Part shown: one piece after another, positions 17,860 to 26,095 of the stretch
Numbering within the stretch: the stretch's first letter is position 1
How the letters are laid out: every line of letters begins with the position of its first letter
From: Cellulosimicrobium sp. Marseille-Q4280
GTDB taxonomy: Bacteria > Actinomycetota > Actinomycetes > Actinomycetales > Cellulomonadaceae
Length of the DNA: 64,000 nucleotides
Direction: 5' to 3'
Assembly: GCF_943181405.1 (NCBI RefSeq)
Contig: NZ_CALPBY010000002.1
Location: 558,001 to 622,000, forward strand
Made by a program: the position numbers and the translations under genes
Notes under the pieces: generated by a model
What the model saw: the letters and a program-made list of their open reading frames with translations, nothing else
Databases searched by the model: none
Told to the model about the DNA's origin: nothing

Positions 17860-18417
17860 ATGACTCCGGTCGCTGATCGTGCCTTGCGGGTGCTGCGTCG
17901 TTCACGCCTCGATCTGGGGCCCGGTCTCAGCGAGAAGGAGATCAGGGACATTCAGGCGACCTACGGATTCACGTTCCACTGTGACCACGCCGCCGTCCTG
18001 CGTCAGGCGACACCCGAGGGATGGATCGACTGGCTCGGGGACTCCGGTCGAGTTCGTGAGGCCCTTGCCTGGCCTGTCGAGGGTGTGCTGTTCGATGTCG
18101 AGCGCGGATTCTGGATGCCAGCGTGGGGTGAACGGCCAGCGTCGAAGTCCGCTGCCGAGGAAGTCGCCCGGCACCATCTCGAGAAGGTTCCGACTCTCGT
18201 GCCGATCTACGGGCACCGCTACATACCAGCCGCTCCCGAGCGGCCAGGTGCGCCAGTGTTCTCGGTCTACCAGACCGACGTGATTCACTACGGCGTCGAT
18301 CTGACCGACTATTGCGCCAACGAGTTTCTTGGCGTGGCGACTGGTCGCACGCACTACCGCCCCGTCCCGTTCTGGACAGACATCGTCGAGGGGGTCGGCG
18401 GCACGCAGTTCTGGTAG
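17860..18417 (+). CDS. SMI1/KNR4-like immunity-type protein
   Basis: The 185-residue protein resembles SMI1/KNR4 (SUKH) proteins. The N-terminus reads LSEKEIRDIQATYGFTF, the SUKH opening, followed by GWIDWLGDS, and the C-terminal half has LVPIYGHRYIP and FSVYQTDVIHYG. ATG 17860 is chosen because CATGAT lies seven bases upstream, a leaderless pattern; ATGs at 17836 and 17848 are alternatives. SUKH proteins often neutralise polymorphic toxins, but no toxin gene is adjacent. It is one of several such genes between 17.3 and 24.4 kb. Confidence 0.78.
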   Translation: MTPVADRALRVLRRSRLDLGPGLSEKEIRDIQATYGFTFHCDHAAVLRQATPEGWIDWLGDSGRVREALAWPVEGVLFDVERGFWMPAWGERPASKSAAEEVARHHLEKVPTLVPIYGHRYIPAAPERPGAPVFSVYQTDVIHYGVDLTDYCANEFLGVATGRTHYRPVPFWTDIVEGVGGTQFW

Positions 18418-18806
18418 CGCCATGCCTCACTCGCGCTCGCCACTTGACCAGGAGCTCACCACAGCAGCCCGTCGACTCAGGAGACGTCCCCCAGGGTATG
18501 TCCCCCAATCAGGCTGACCTGGTCCGCCGCCGGATGTACTCTCCTTTCTGAGCCCGCCCAAGACGCGCCTACCCCCGGTAAGGGCGCGCCCAGCCTGCAG
18601 TTGGTGAGGGTGGCTGCCCGTTCGAGCCGGGCCGGGTCCGAGAGGGGCCCTCGCGCTGCAGGCGCGATGGGCCTCTCGCATGCCATCGGGGGCGAACGAG
18701 CTGATCTGCTCGCCCTCAACATCCGCATAGCCATGGGCGACCGAGTACCACGCCCGCAGTCAGGGCGCATCGTCTCACTGTCCCCCGCATGCGTAGTCTC
18801 TGCCGC
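18418..18806. repeat. Intergenic stretch with a solo inverted-repeat end
   Basis: These 389 bases hold no supported gene. At 18491-18510 the sequence CCAGGGTATGTCCCCCAATC matches the repeat ends at 20204 (15 of 18). It looks like a footprint of the same short element without its partner. TAGTCT at 18793-18798 precedes the next gene and is its likely -10. Confidence 0.45.
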
Positions 18807-19376
18807 ATGAACCCAGAGGCGACGGTGGTTGCCAGCTTCGCGGAAGTTCGCGCGGCGCTGGAGCGAGCCCTGCCAGCTCCAACGGCTTCCTTCAGACCAC
18901 CAGCCAGCCGGGACGAACTGCAGCGCCTTGGAAAGGCTCTCGGCCGTCCGGTCCCGCTCGAGCTGGCGGCCCTGCTCACGGTGGCGAACGGCCAGTACGA
19001 CGTCGCTGGGGCGAGCGGGTCTATCAACTATCACCGCTTCCTCGGCGTAGGCGAGATCATCGACATGCACCAGATGCTGGATGCAGTCGTCGGAGACCTG
19101 AGTATGTCTGCGCCCCAGCCGTCCTCGTATACGGACCTCGTCTGGAGTCCGGCATGGATCCCGTTTCTCGCCAGCGATGGCGACTGCTACGCGATCGACA
19201 TGGCGCCTGGCGAGGCCGGGCGCGTGGGCCAGGTCCTGTTTCGCCCGAACGTTCCAGACCTCGACGAGCCAAAGGCACCCTCCCTCGCAGCGCTCCTGCA
19301 GACCGTCGTCGAGATCATCGAAGCGGGTGACTACGAAGTCAGCTACAACTCGATCGTGTCTCCTCGCTTGTTGTAG
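18807..19376 (+). CDS. SMI1/KNR4 family protein
   Basis: The 189-residue protein has the SUKH layout: a helical N-terminus (FAEVRAALERAL), ELQRLGKALGRPVPLELAALLTVANGQ, then WSPAWIPFLASDGDCYAIDM and GRVGQVLFRPNVPDL. The start is ATG 18807, placed seven bases after a TAGTCT -10, which suggests a leaderless transcript; an ATG at 18789 is less likely. SUKH proteins act as immunity or regulatory proteins. It is an intact member of the immunity-type array. Confidence 0.88.
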   Translation: MNPEATVVASFAEVRAALERALPAPTASFRPPASRDELQRLGKALGRPVPLELAALLTVANGQYDVAGASGSINYHRFLGVGEIIDMHQMLDAVVGDLSMSAPQPSSYTDLVWSPAWIPFLASDGDCYAIDMAPGEAGRVGQVLFRPNVPDLDEPKAPSLAALLQTVVEIIEAGDYEVSYNSIVSPRLL

Positions 19377-19568
19377 CGCTGCGGGGGTGCAACTCGCGAA
19401 GCAGGCTGACGCCACTGAGAAGCACGAGATCAGACGTCGTCTGGAGCGAGGGCACCGCGTCCACGGAGTGAGCTGGTTCGATCCCCGCCGTGACAAGTGT
19501 CGCTAGCACCAGCAGTCACCCTCCGGGTCACCTTCCGTGTCCTGGTTGGAGTTGGATACTGTGCCGCG

Positions 19569-20207
19569 GTGACGACGGGGCGACAGCTTATCCAGCAGGC
19601 AGTGCGCGACCCGATGCACGCGATCGGGTGGACACCCCGGGCGGCTGGTTGGTTCACAAAACCGCTCGTCCCCGGCTCTACCGGAGTCCTCGCCACCGGC
19701 GTAGCGTCCAGGCGCACGGCGCCGGGCGAGGCCTTGGTAACCCTCTACGTACACCTGCGGCGTGAAGACGTCGAAACCGTGGTCCGTGAGCTCGTCGACA
19801 GCGCCGACAAGGACGGCGGCTATCGCTCAGCCACCACGACGACCAGCATCGGCTACTTGATGCCGAAGCCTGCTTGGCGGGAGTGGCTCGTATCTCGCGA
19901 GACGGCCGACTCTGTGGCGGCCGAGCTCGTTGCTGCGACCAGAGACTACGGCGAGCCCTACCTGCGAAGGCTGTCTACCGATCCTTCAGCACTCGTTGAT
20001 GCGATAAGGGCTTCACCTGCCATGATTGGGGCGGTTGGCCCGTGCAGGGTCGCAGTGACGCTGGCTCGCCTCGGCCGATCCGACGAGGCCTCGGAATACG
20101 TCCAGCACGTCGTCGCCTCCCTCGGGACACGAACGGACCCGGCGGCTCTTCACCTGCACCAGACTGCGGAACGCCTCCGGCGTTGGCTCGACCAGCTGTC
20201 CGGCTAG
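19569..20207 (+). CDS. Hypothetical protein in immunity-type array
   Basis: The 212-residue protein is not recognised. GTG 19569 is chosen because TACTGT sits six bases upstream, and the protein then begins VTTGRQLIQQAVRDPMHAIG. The N-terminal half (AAGWFTKPLVPGSTGVLATGVA, EALVTLYVHLRREDVETVV, in separate strands) looks like an alpha/beta domain similar in layout to DUF4304-type proteins; the C-terminal half is helical. Its stop codon lies inside the inverted repeat at 20204-20223. A role as an immunity protein is inferred from position only. Confidence 0.55.
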   Translation: MTTGRQLIQQAVRDPMHAIGWTPRAAGWFTKPLVPGSTGVLATGVASRRTAPGEALVTLYVHLRREDVETVVRELVDSADKDGGYRSATTTTSIGYLMPKPAWREWLVSRETADSVAAELVAATRDYGEPYLRRLSTDPSALVDAIRASPAMIGAVGPCRVAVTLARLGRSDEASEYVQHVVASLGTRTDPAALHLHQTAERLRRWLDQLSG

Positions 20208-20223
20208 GGAGTGTCCCCCAAAC
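20204..20223 (+). repeat. Left inverted repeat flanking the DUF2750 gene
   Basis: CTAGGGAGTGTCCCCCAAAC pairs with 20661-20679 (15 of 19). The TAG of the upstream gene is part of the repeat. The unit is about 476 bases and contains only the DUF2750 gene. Confidence 0.5.
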
Positions 20224-20255
20224 ACGCTCTCGGGTGGTGTGACGCTCGACGGAGC

Positions 20256-20624
20256 TCACACAATCGTCGGCCCTCGTCCTGCCGCGGCGAGGTTCCGCTC
20301 CGCATCGGCGGCTGCGATGTCGTAGCCCGTCGCACGCGTCCCGGACCAGTTCAGGCCGACTCGAATCCCGTCCCCTTCCAGACCGCTGAGCCACCGCTCC
20401 CGAAAGTCGTCCAGCGAAAACTGCTCGACGACGAAGCCTGCGTAGGCGGGGGCCTGCGTCACGATGCGCACCGCGCGGCTTCGAAGCGACCAGAAAGGCT
20501 GGGCTCGCTCGCCGTCGGCGTTGAGCGGGGCGGGGTATCCCGAACTGTCGCGGATCGTCCACACCGATTGCTCGCGAAGCGCCTCCTCATAGAAGGCCGC
20601 CGCGTGTGCTGCGCTCGTACTCAC
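20256..20624 (-). CDS. DUF2750 family protein
   Basis: The 122-residue protein fits DUF2750: AAFYEEALREQSVWTIRD, GYPAPLNADGERAQPFWSLR, AYAGFVVEQFSLDDFRERW and LEGDGIRVGLNWSG. The start is GTG 20624; an upstream ATG at 20672 lies within an inverted repeat and is rejected. DUF2750 proteins are small and are often found near SUKH immunity genes; their biochemical role is not established. The gene is the only cargo between inverted repeats at 20204 and 20679, on the strand opposite to its left-hand neighbours. Confidence 0.85.
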   Translation of the reverse strand: MSTSAAHAAAFYEEALREQSVWTIRDSSGYPAPLNADGERAQPFWSLRSRAVRIVTQAPAYAGFVVEQFSLDDFRERWLSGLEGDGIRVGLNWSGTRATGYDIAAADAERNLAAAGRGPTIV

Positions 20625-20660
20625 GGCGCCGATCGTTCCACGCGCTGACAGCCGTCCGAC

Positions 20661-20679
20661 ATTGGGAGACACGTCCTAG
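20661..20679 (-). repeat. Right inverted repeat flanking the DUF2750 gene
   Basis: ATTGGGAGACACGTCCTAG is the inverted partner of 20204-20223 with the same CTAG outer bases. Confidence 0.5.
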
Positions 20680-20682
20680 CCC

Positions 20683-20835
20683 AGCACCGCTCCAGCTGGC
20701 GAGCCGCGGCGCAGCAGTACGCGTCCGGTGCCAGTGCCCGGTAGGTCCAGTCGCAACGCGGCAACCACAGGACGAGGTTGGCCGCAGCGTCCACCACACC
20801 GACGGAGAGCACCCACCCCCACCGTGTCGGTGAGT
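20683..20835 (-). pseudogene. Decayed 3' fragment of a four-TM membrane protein gene
   Basis: On the minus strand the sequence encodes GWVLSVGVV, then LVLWLP and YRAL, which align with GWAIVVGVV, FVLWFL and YRAL near the C-terminus of the intact membrane protein at 22070-22792. DNA similarity is also visible around the shared CCACAG-ACGA and GTCGGT blocks. The rest of that gene is missing, so it is a duplicated and decayed piece. Confidence 0.65.
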
Positions 20836-20976
20836 GCCGCCCAGCGTGCGCTTGCCCCGCTCGCGGACGCCGGCGTCCTCCGCGAGCGCACAAGACTCCG
20901 CCGCAACCGCGTGTGGCAGCACGACGGCGTCCCCGCAGTCGTCGACCTGATCGCGCAGCGGATCCATCGCCGCTGA
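20836..20976 (+). pseudogene. Decayed 3' fragment of a Fic-protein gene
   Basis: The encoded segment AQRALAPLADAGVLRERTR followed by [11 protein letters not shown] and IAQRIHRR is nearly the same as the last 45 residues of the intact Fic protein ([38 protein letters not shown]). The catalytic domain is absent. It directly abuts the membrane-protein fragment, so two unrelated gene ends were joined here. Confidence 0.75.
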
Positions 20977-21026
20977 CAGGTGCGACTGGTGCAGACGCAC
21001 GCAGACCGCTCCGCTGGACCGCAGCC

Positions 21027-21560
21027 TCAGCGCCGCAAGGCGGCGTCGAGACTCCGGAGGAGCTCGCCGACGCGCCGACCACCGTCAGGAGCCGCCGGGT
21101 ACCGGCGCAGCACCTCGGCGACGAGGGCCGGCGCACTCTCCTGCGCCCGATCCACCCACTCGTCCCCGACCCGGCGGCCGTCGCCTGCGTCGAGCTCCGC
21201 CGCACGGGCCGCGTACGCCGCGGAGCCGAGGATGTGCTTCACCTGGGTCGCCTGGGCGAGAGGATGCAGGAAGGCAGCAGCCGCCGCGTGACCCGCCGCT
21301 CGTGCGGCCTCCGCGGAAGCGGGCGTCGACGCTTCCTTGGCCGCCGCGAACGCGGCGAAAGCAGCCCTTCGGAGCGCGTTCGTCCGTTTGCCACCGTCGG
21401 CGAACGCGAGCGCCGCATCGATCGCCTCCCGCGGTCGGGGGTCGTCGGGATACTCCCTCGCGAAGAGCGGCAGCGCGGTCATCGCGCACTGCGCCGCAAA
21501 GCCGGTGACCGCGCGGAGCTCGTCCACGCTCAAGGAGATCTCGTTCGCCGCGGTCGTCAC
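21027..21560 (-). CDS. Imm5-like putative immunity protein
   Basis: The 177-residue all-helical, alanine-rich protein has the pattern of Imm5-like putative immunity proteins: LSVDELRAVTGFAAQCA, RPREAIDAALAFADGGKRT, a repeat of AAFAAAKEA-type helices, then HPLAQATQVKHILGSAAYAA and GRRVGELLRSLDAALRR. The start is GTG 21560, because GGGAGG lies five bases upstream; longer frames to 21842 overlap the neighbouring gene without homology. The cognate toxin is not in the window. Confidence 0.8.
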   Translation of the reverse strand: MTTAANEISLSVDELRAVTGFAAQCAMTALPLFAREYPDDPRPREAIDAALAFADGGKRTNALRRAAFAAFAAAKEASTPASAEAARAAGHAAAAAFLHPLAQATQVKHILGSAAYAARAAELDAGDGRRVGDEWVDRAQESAPALVAEVLRRYPAAPDGGRRVGELLRSLDAALRR

Positions 21561-21627
21561 GCGCCCTCCCGTCGTCGGCATCGAGATGGGTTCGAGAACG
21601 CGCTCGCGGGCTCGCGCCTGAAACTCG

Positions 21628-22017
21628 TCACCTTCTCCGCCAATAGGTTGGTCTCCACCAGTACAGGACTGTGAGGTCTTCGGGCCAGCGACGTTTCCGT
21701 CGCCCGCGTCGTTCGAAGTCGTCCAACCCCGGATCGATCGGGCGCCAGCCAGTGTCGATCGACTCGGACGAAGTCGGTGGCCGGACGTGAGTGACGAGCC
21801 GAGCCTCCGCGGCGCCGAGCACGGCGTAGGCGCGTTGAGCATCGATCAACGACGGAGTGTTCGCGGCGCCGCCCCACTCAGGCCATCGGAGCTGCAGCGC
21901 GTCGTCCTCCCAATAGCAGACGTTGCAGATCTCGTAGCTGCCCGGCGATTCGCCGAAAGTGAGGTGCCCGCAGCAGGGGCAGGGGAACCGATCCGTGGAG
22001 TCGTCCACGGCGGACAC
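21628..22017 (-). CDS. CPCC family cysteine-rich protein
   Basis: The 129-residue protein starts with FPCPCCGHLTF and then EICNVCYWEDD, giving the paired CPCC and CxxC knuckles of this family, which probably bind zinc. It continues with AQRAYAVLGAAEAR. GTG 22017 or GTG 22008 can start it; AGGAGA lies right before the first and nine bases before the second. CPCC proteins are common next to SUKH and other immunity genes, in line with this neighbourhood. The specific function is unknown. Confidence 0.88.
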   Translation of the reverse strand: MSAVDDSTDRFPCPCCGHLTFGESPGSYEICNVCYWEDDALQLRWPEWGGAANTPSLIDAQRAYAVLGAAEARLVTHVRPPTSSESIDTGWRPIDPGLDDFERRGRRKRRWPEDLTVLYWWRPTYWRRR

Positions 22018-22069
22018 TCTCCTGTCTCATCACCGTAGCGGTCAACCGAGAGCCGAGCCGCCGAAAGCA

Positions 22070-22792
22070 CTATTCCCTGGCGTCCCGGACCGACCGCCCG
22101 TCTGCCGTGGTCCGGCGCAGCGGCACGTGCCGGCGCCACAGCGCCCGGTAGCTCCGGTAGCCGCGCAGAAACCACAGCACGAAGCTGGTCACCGCAGCCA
22201 CCACGCCGACGACGATCGCCCACCCCGCGGCGTCGGTCAGCGCCCACACGACGCTCCCCCACAGGAGCCCGACGAGCACCGACTCGACGACGAGGATGAG
22301 CATCATCGAGCTCGCGAGCATCTGCGTCCGGTCCCGCGACGCGAACGGGAAGTACGTACGGTTGGCACCGGCCAGGTCGTCGGCGGCCGACATGAGGAAG
22401 TACCGCTCGACGCCCGGGTCGAGGTCAACGTACGCGCCGCGCAGCCGGTTCATCGCGAGCACGTGCGCGAGGTCCTCCTCTGCCGTGGCGAACACGCGCA
22501 ACTGCGTCACGCCGCCGAGCAGCGACAGGAGCAGCAGCACGCCGATAGCGACGGCCGCGAACCCACCCCGGAAGCTCGTCGCGTTACCGAGCACTCCCAG
22601 CCCGAAGACCCCCGCCGAGACGAGCGTGAGGAAGATCGCGATACGCGTCAGCACCTCGCTCTGCGTCGTCGATCGCGACGCGAGAAGGCTCCAGTGCTCC
22701 GTCGCGAGGATCTGCGCGCGCAAGGCGCGTTGCGCGTCCGTCAGACGCGCGACGTCGTCGCCTCCGGCCGGCGCCGACCCTGCCGTCGCCAT
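22070..22792 (-). CDS. Four-TM membrane protein of unknown function
   Basis: The 240-residue protein has hydrophobic helices in two pairs, one near residues 50-95 (IAIFLTLVSAGVFGLGVLG; AVAIGVLLLLSLLGGV) and one near 165-210 (MMLILVVESVLVGLLWGS; GWAIVVGVVAAVTSFVLW), separated by a soluble segment with FATAEEDLAHVLAMNRLRGAY. ATG 22792 follows GGTGGAG at eight bases. The layout resembles SLATT-like or effector-type membrane proteins but no family can be claimed. A fragment of a paralogue survives at 20683-20835. Confidence 0.7.
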   Translation of the reverse strand: MATAGSAPAGGDDVARLTDAQRALRAQILATEHWSLLASRSTTQSEVLTRIAIFLTLVSAGVFGLGVLGNATSFRGGFAAVAIGVLLLLSLLGGVTQLRVFATAEEDLAHVLAMNRLRGAYVDLDPGVERYFLMSAADDLAGANRTYFPFASRDRTQMLASSMMLILVVESVLVGLLWGSVVWALTDAAGWAIVVGVVAAVTSFVLWFLRGYRSYRALWRRHVPLRRTTADGRSVRDARE

Positions 22793-22879
22793 ACGAGCAT
22801 TCTCCACCCGGACACACGTGCGGCCCGGGAGTGAGCCGGCGCCGCTCCACGATGCCGGACTGGCCTCCGGTGTGCGGGG

Positions 22880-23887
22880 CTAGGACCACCTCGTGGCGCG
22901 CACGACGGAGTCGATGAACTCCTGTCCCATGCCCAGCTCGGCAAGCGCCTCGCCGACTTCCTCGGACGTCACCGGGTCTTCCTCTTCGAAGCACGACAGG
23001 TCGTCTGGAACCGGTGGCAGCTCCGGCCACGGCGGAGTCGGCGGGAGCTGCAGGCGTTCCCGGACTGCCTCGATCTGGACCCGCAGGTGGACCGCGGCGA
23101 GGTCGGCGAGCTGCTGCGGATCTTCCCCGTGCATCCCAGCACTGTCGAGCGTCATCTCGAGCTCGTAGGAGCAGCGACGGCGTCGAAGCCGGACGACGTC
23201 GGACGGCTCGGGGCTGATGAAGGGGAAGAGGTCGAGCCGGTCACGCCCCGAGGCCGACCACCATGCGCGCCATGCGTCGCTCGCGGCGAGCGCCTCCCCG
23301 AGCTCGACCTCGGCCCAGCGGTACGCCGCCGGGAGTGGTACGCCGACGTCGTAACCGCCACCACCGCCGAGCCACGAGTCGTCCGACTGGGCCTGCGAAC
23401 CCGCGAGCTCGTCCAGCGCGTCCTCTCCGGCGTCCATCGCGATGTCGTGGACGACCGCGAAGAACAGCTCGCCGTCGGCGACGTGCCAGCGGCCGGAGAG
23501 AGCCGCCGGGTCAGCAACTACCCTCTCCCACTCCTCTCGACCCGCGGCAATGACCGCGCAGCGCGCGGAGAGGAAGACGTCGTCGGACATGGGAAGGAGC
23601 GGACTGTCGAGCGGTTCCGAGTGGTCGCGCACGTGCTGTGCCGCGTGGGCGGGAGTATTCAGAGCCTCCAGTGCCAACGCGAAGTCGCGGGCGAACGTGC
23701 GCGCCGGGCGCTCGGACGGCTGGTCGAAGGCGAGCTGCAGAGGCACGAGGGCGTCTGCGTCGCACCGTCCGTGTCCGAGTGCGACGAGGCGCCAGAACTC
23801 GGAGGAAGGCGCGGTGTCGCCCCGTGCGGCCCGTCCTCGCGCCACGATGGCCTCCCGGGTGTTCGTCACCGGTCGACCCGGTCTCAT
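22880..23887 (-). CDS. DUF4240-like domain protein
   Basis: The 335-residue protein has an N-terminal segment SSEFWRLVALG and later VFLSARCAVIAAGREEWERVVADP, reminiscent of DUF4240 proteins that accompany immunity genes. The C-terminal half (GGYDVGVPLPAAYRWAEVEL and FPFISPEPSDVVRLRRRR) matches nothing I recognise. ATG 23887 lies five bases after TACGGT, so a leaderless transcript is possible; GTG 23869 is the alternative start. It ends the leftward-oriented half of the immunity array. Confidence 0.6.
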   Translation of the reverse strand: MRPGRPVTNTREAIVARGRAARGDTAPSSEFWRLVALGHGRCDADALVPLQLAFDQPSERPARTFARDFALALEALNTPAHAAQHVRDHSEPLDSPLLPMSDDVFLSARCAVIAAGREEWERVVADPAALSGRWHVADGELFFAVVHDIAMDAGEDALDELAGSQAQSDDSWLGGGGGYDVGVPLPAAYRWAEVELGEALAASDAWRAWWSASGRDRLDLFPFISPEPSDVVRLRRRRCSYELEMTLDSAGMHGEDPQQLADLAAVHLRVQIEAVRERLQLPPTPPWPELPPVPDDLSCFEEEDPVTSEEVGEALAELGMGQEFIDSVVRATRWS

Positions 23888-23939
23888 GCCGGACCGTACA
23901 GGACCGTGCCCGCGCCGTCATCGACGCTGCGTCCTGCCC

Positions 23940-24383
23940 TCAGTTCTCAAACACGACCAGCACGTCTGGGCCCACGCCGAGCTCTGCGAGACGGGCGAGG
24001 ACCGCCGCATGCTCCGTGGGCGTGAGCTCGACGACGAACGAGCTGCCGGTGTCGTCCGCCGACACGACGACGCCTCCGTTCGTGGCGATTCCCGTCATCG
24101 CGATCGTGTACGGCGCGATCGCCGCGCCCAGGTCGAGGTCACGGTCGACGCTCGGGTCGAGTCGGACCGTGACGCCCGGAGCCCAGCCGAACCGCTTGGC
24201 GAGCCGGCCACGCTGCTCGACGGCGCGGTCGGAGAGCGCCGCCACCGCCCACTCGACGTCAGGTGGCCACGGCTCGTCCGAGTACACGTCGACATCGATG
24301 GAGGTCAGCCGGTCTTGGAGCGCGTGCAGCACCGCACGGCAGAGTGCTTGTCTCTCGTCCGCACCGGCGCCGTCGCGCGCCAT
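23940..24383 (-). CDS. Hypothetical protein in immunity-type array
   Basis: The 147-residue protein from ATG 24383 is acidic and predicted alpha/beta: LCRAVLHALQDRLTSIDVDV, WAVAALSDRAVEQRGRL, VRLDPSVDRDLDLGAAI, then VVELTPTEHAAVLARLAELG. No family is recognised. No strong ribosome site is seen before this ATG and the frame stays open to 24458, so the start is uncertain. It sits next to the DUF4240-like gene in the same orientation, which suggests a joint transcript. Confidence 0.55.
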   Translation of the reverse strand: MARDGAGADERQALCRAVLHALQDRLTSIDVDVYSDEPWPPDVEWAVAALSDRAVEQRGRLAKRFGWAPGVTVRLDPSVDRDLDLGAAIAPYTIAMTGIATNGGVVVSADDTGSSFVVELTPTEHAAVLARLAELGVGPDVLVVFEN

Positions 24384-24652
24384 GAAGCTGCCAGTCGTCG
24401 CTCGTGATCTCACGGAGGAAGGGTGACAGATCGAGAGAGCGAGCAGGGCGGCGAACACCGCGCCCCGAGGCTAGGGGCCGCCGTGGGAGACTCTGCCTCC
24501 CTGAAGGCTCCGCAGGCGCCGTCGCTCGATGAGCGCTACCGCTGTACGGAACAACAGTGCCGTGCTCGCCGTCGACGGCGCTCGGTCTGCGCTCGGCGCG
24601 GACCCGGAGCCGGCCCCGTCTCGGCGACGATCCGAAGTTCGGAAGCGCGGCC

Positions 24653-24972
24653 GTGACGGAATCGATGCCGACGGCTGAGGAGCCGCCCGACGGCTCGCTC
24701 CGCATCGCTGCCGTCGTCTACCGCCGGACACCACAGCGGGGCACGCGTCGTGTCGGGAGAGATCTCGTCGCTCAGGGTGCCGTCGTCGTCGCAGGCATCT
24801 ACCCCAAGAGTCTGAGGGTCTTCACGGGGCCCGCGGCGCGCGCGCGTGGGACGAGATCGAGCCAGCGCTCGTCACGCGTCGCCGGCCGGAGGTCCGCGAC
24901 GTCCAGTGGGTCGGTCACGACTGGGCATCCGACGACGGGGACTCGCTCCTCCGGTTCGACGGAGAGCACTGA
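24653..24972 (+). pseudogene. Possible frameshifted small gene
   Basis: Two consecutive segments show strong G/C preference at third codon positions but in different frames. From GTG 24653, frame 2 gives LRIAAVVYRRTPQRG and AGIYPKSLRVFTGPAARA; from about 24840, frame 1 gives RAWDEIEPALVTRRRPEVRD, VQWVGHDWASDDG, ending at TGA 24972. The switch falls in a CG-repeat run near 24835-24846. It could be a decayed gene of about 105 residues or a sequencing slip. The product is not recognised. Confidence 0.4.
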
Positions 24973-24988
24973 CGCGCCGGAGCGCGGC

Positions 24989-26095
24989 TCAGGGAGTCGG
25001 GATCGAGCGCAGCGGCCGGTCGAGAATCCTGCCGAGTCGCTCGACCTCGTCCGCGAGCGCCCCGGGTGCCAGCGCCTCGGGCGCCGACCCCGCGCCGTCG
25101 AACCACGTCACCGTGACGTCGTCGCCGGACACCGCCCACGTGCCCGCGACGACGCCACCAACAACGACGAGGTTCGCTCCGCGGCTCACGGCCTGGCGCT
25201 GCTCCGGTGACACGACGTGCGCGTCGGCCGTGCCCGGCCCGAGCACCCACTGGTCGTGCCCCGGGAGGAGGCGCACGCTGGTCGACGGCCGTGTCTCGGC
25301 GAGGGCGTCGGCGTGCTCGCGCAGCACCGTCGCGGGCTCGCCCTCGACGTCGACCTCGGCGAACCGCTCGGCGAGGTCCGCCCACCACCGGCGCACGCGA
25401 GCACGACCGGCGCCCAGGCCCTCGCCGAGCCAGTACTGGACGTGCGCCTCGGTGGCGGGACCGTAGGTACCGACATAGGCGAGGACGGCGTGGCGACCCG
25501 CCTCGTCGAGGTCCGGCCACGGCGTCCAGCGGGGATTGGTGTCGAGACGCCGGAACGTGGGCTCCTGGCCGCGCGAGGAGCCGAAGCTCATGTCGCCCTG
25601 CCACACGAACGGCTTGAGGAACGTGTGCGCCGGGTCGGCGAACGCCTGCCGCAGGTGGGAGTACGCGGCGTCGCGCGTGACGGCGTCGCCGAGCTCGGCG
25701 CGGGTCAGCGGTCCGTCGCTCAGGGCTTCGCGGACGAGCTCGCGCAGCCGCGGCCAGTCCTCCGGCTTGAGGCGGTAGTACTTGCGCCAGCTCGCGCGCT
25801 CCCACATCCGGCCGGCGGCGCGCAGCGCAAGGTAGGCACCGCCGTCCTCGGGCGTCACGAGGTGCGTCGCGCCGCGGAACGCGTAGACGGCGAGCAGCTC
25901 GCCGTCCGCGAGCGCCCGCACCACCTCCCCCGGTCGCGACGACGACTGCCGCAGCCGGATCGCGAGCTCGGAGTCGGCCGCGGCGGGCACCGCGCCGAGC
26001 CGACGGACGACGCCGGCGAGCGGCTCGCCACCGACCGGGTCGAGAAGGTGCCGCGCGAGCCGCCAGGTGAGGGCCTGCGGCCATGTGACGTTCAC
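24989..26095 (-). CDS. Winged-helix DNA-binding domain protein (HTH_42 / AlkZ-like)
   Basis: The 368-residue protein matches the winged helix DNA-binding domain family (HTH_42) related to YcaQ/AlkZ DNA glycosylases: LTWRLARHLLDPV at the start, YAFRGATHLVTPED, WERASWRKYYRLKPEDW, a central wHTH with GPLTRAELGDAV, and a C-terminal LLPGHDQWVLGPG then VVGGVVAGTW. Members flip or excise damaged bases or bind DNA; the Gln-x-Gln motif of true AlkZ is not apparent, so glycosylase activity is unproven. GTG 26095 overlaps the upstream membrane protein gene by four bases. Confidence 0.85.
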   Translation of the reverse strand: MNVTWPQALTWRLARHLLDPVGGEPLAGVVRRLGAVPAAADSELAIRLRQSSSRPGEVVRALADGELLAVYAFRGATHLVTPEDGGAYLALRAAGRMWERASWRKYYRLKPEDWPRLRELVREALSDGPLTRAELGDAVTRDAAYSHLRQAFADPAHTFLKPFVWQGDMSFGSSRGQEPTFRRLDTNPRWTPWPDLDEAGRHAVLAYVGTYGPATEAHVQYWLGEGLGAGRARVRRWWADLAERFAEVDVEGEPATVLREHADALAETRPSTSVRLLPGHDQWVLGPGTADAHVVSPEQRQAVSRGANLVVVGGVVAGTWAVSGDDVTVTWFDGAGSAPEALAPGALADEVERLGRILDRPLRSIPTP

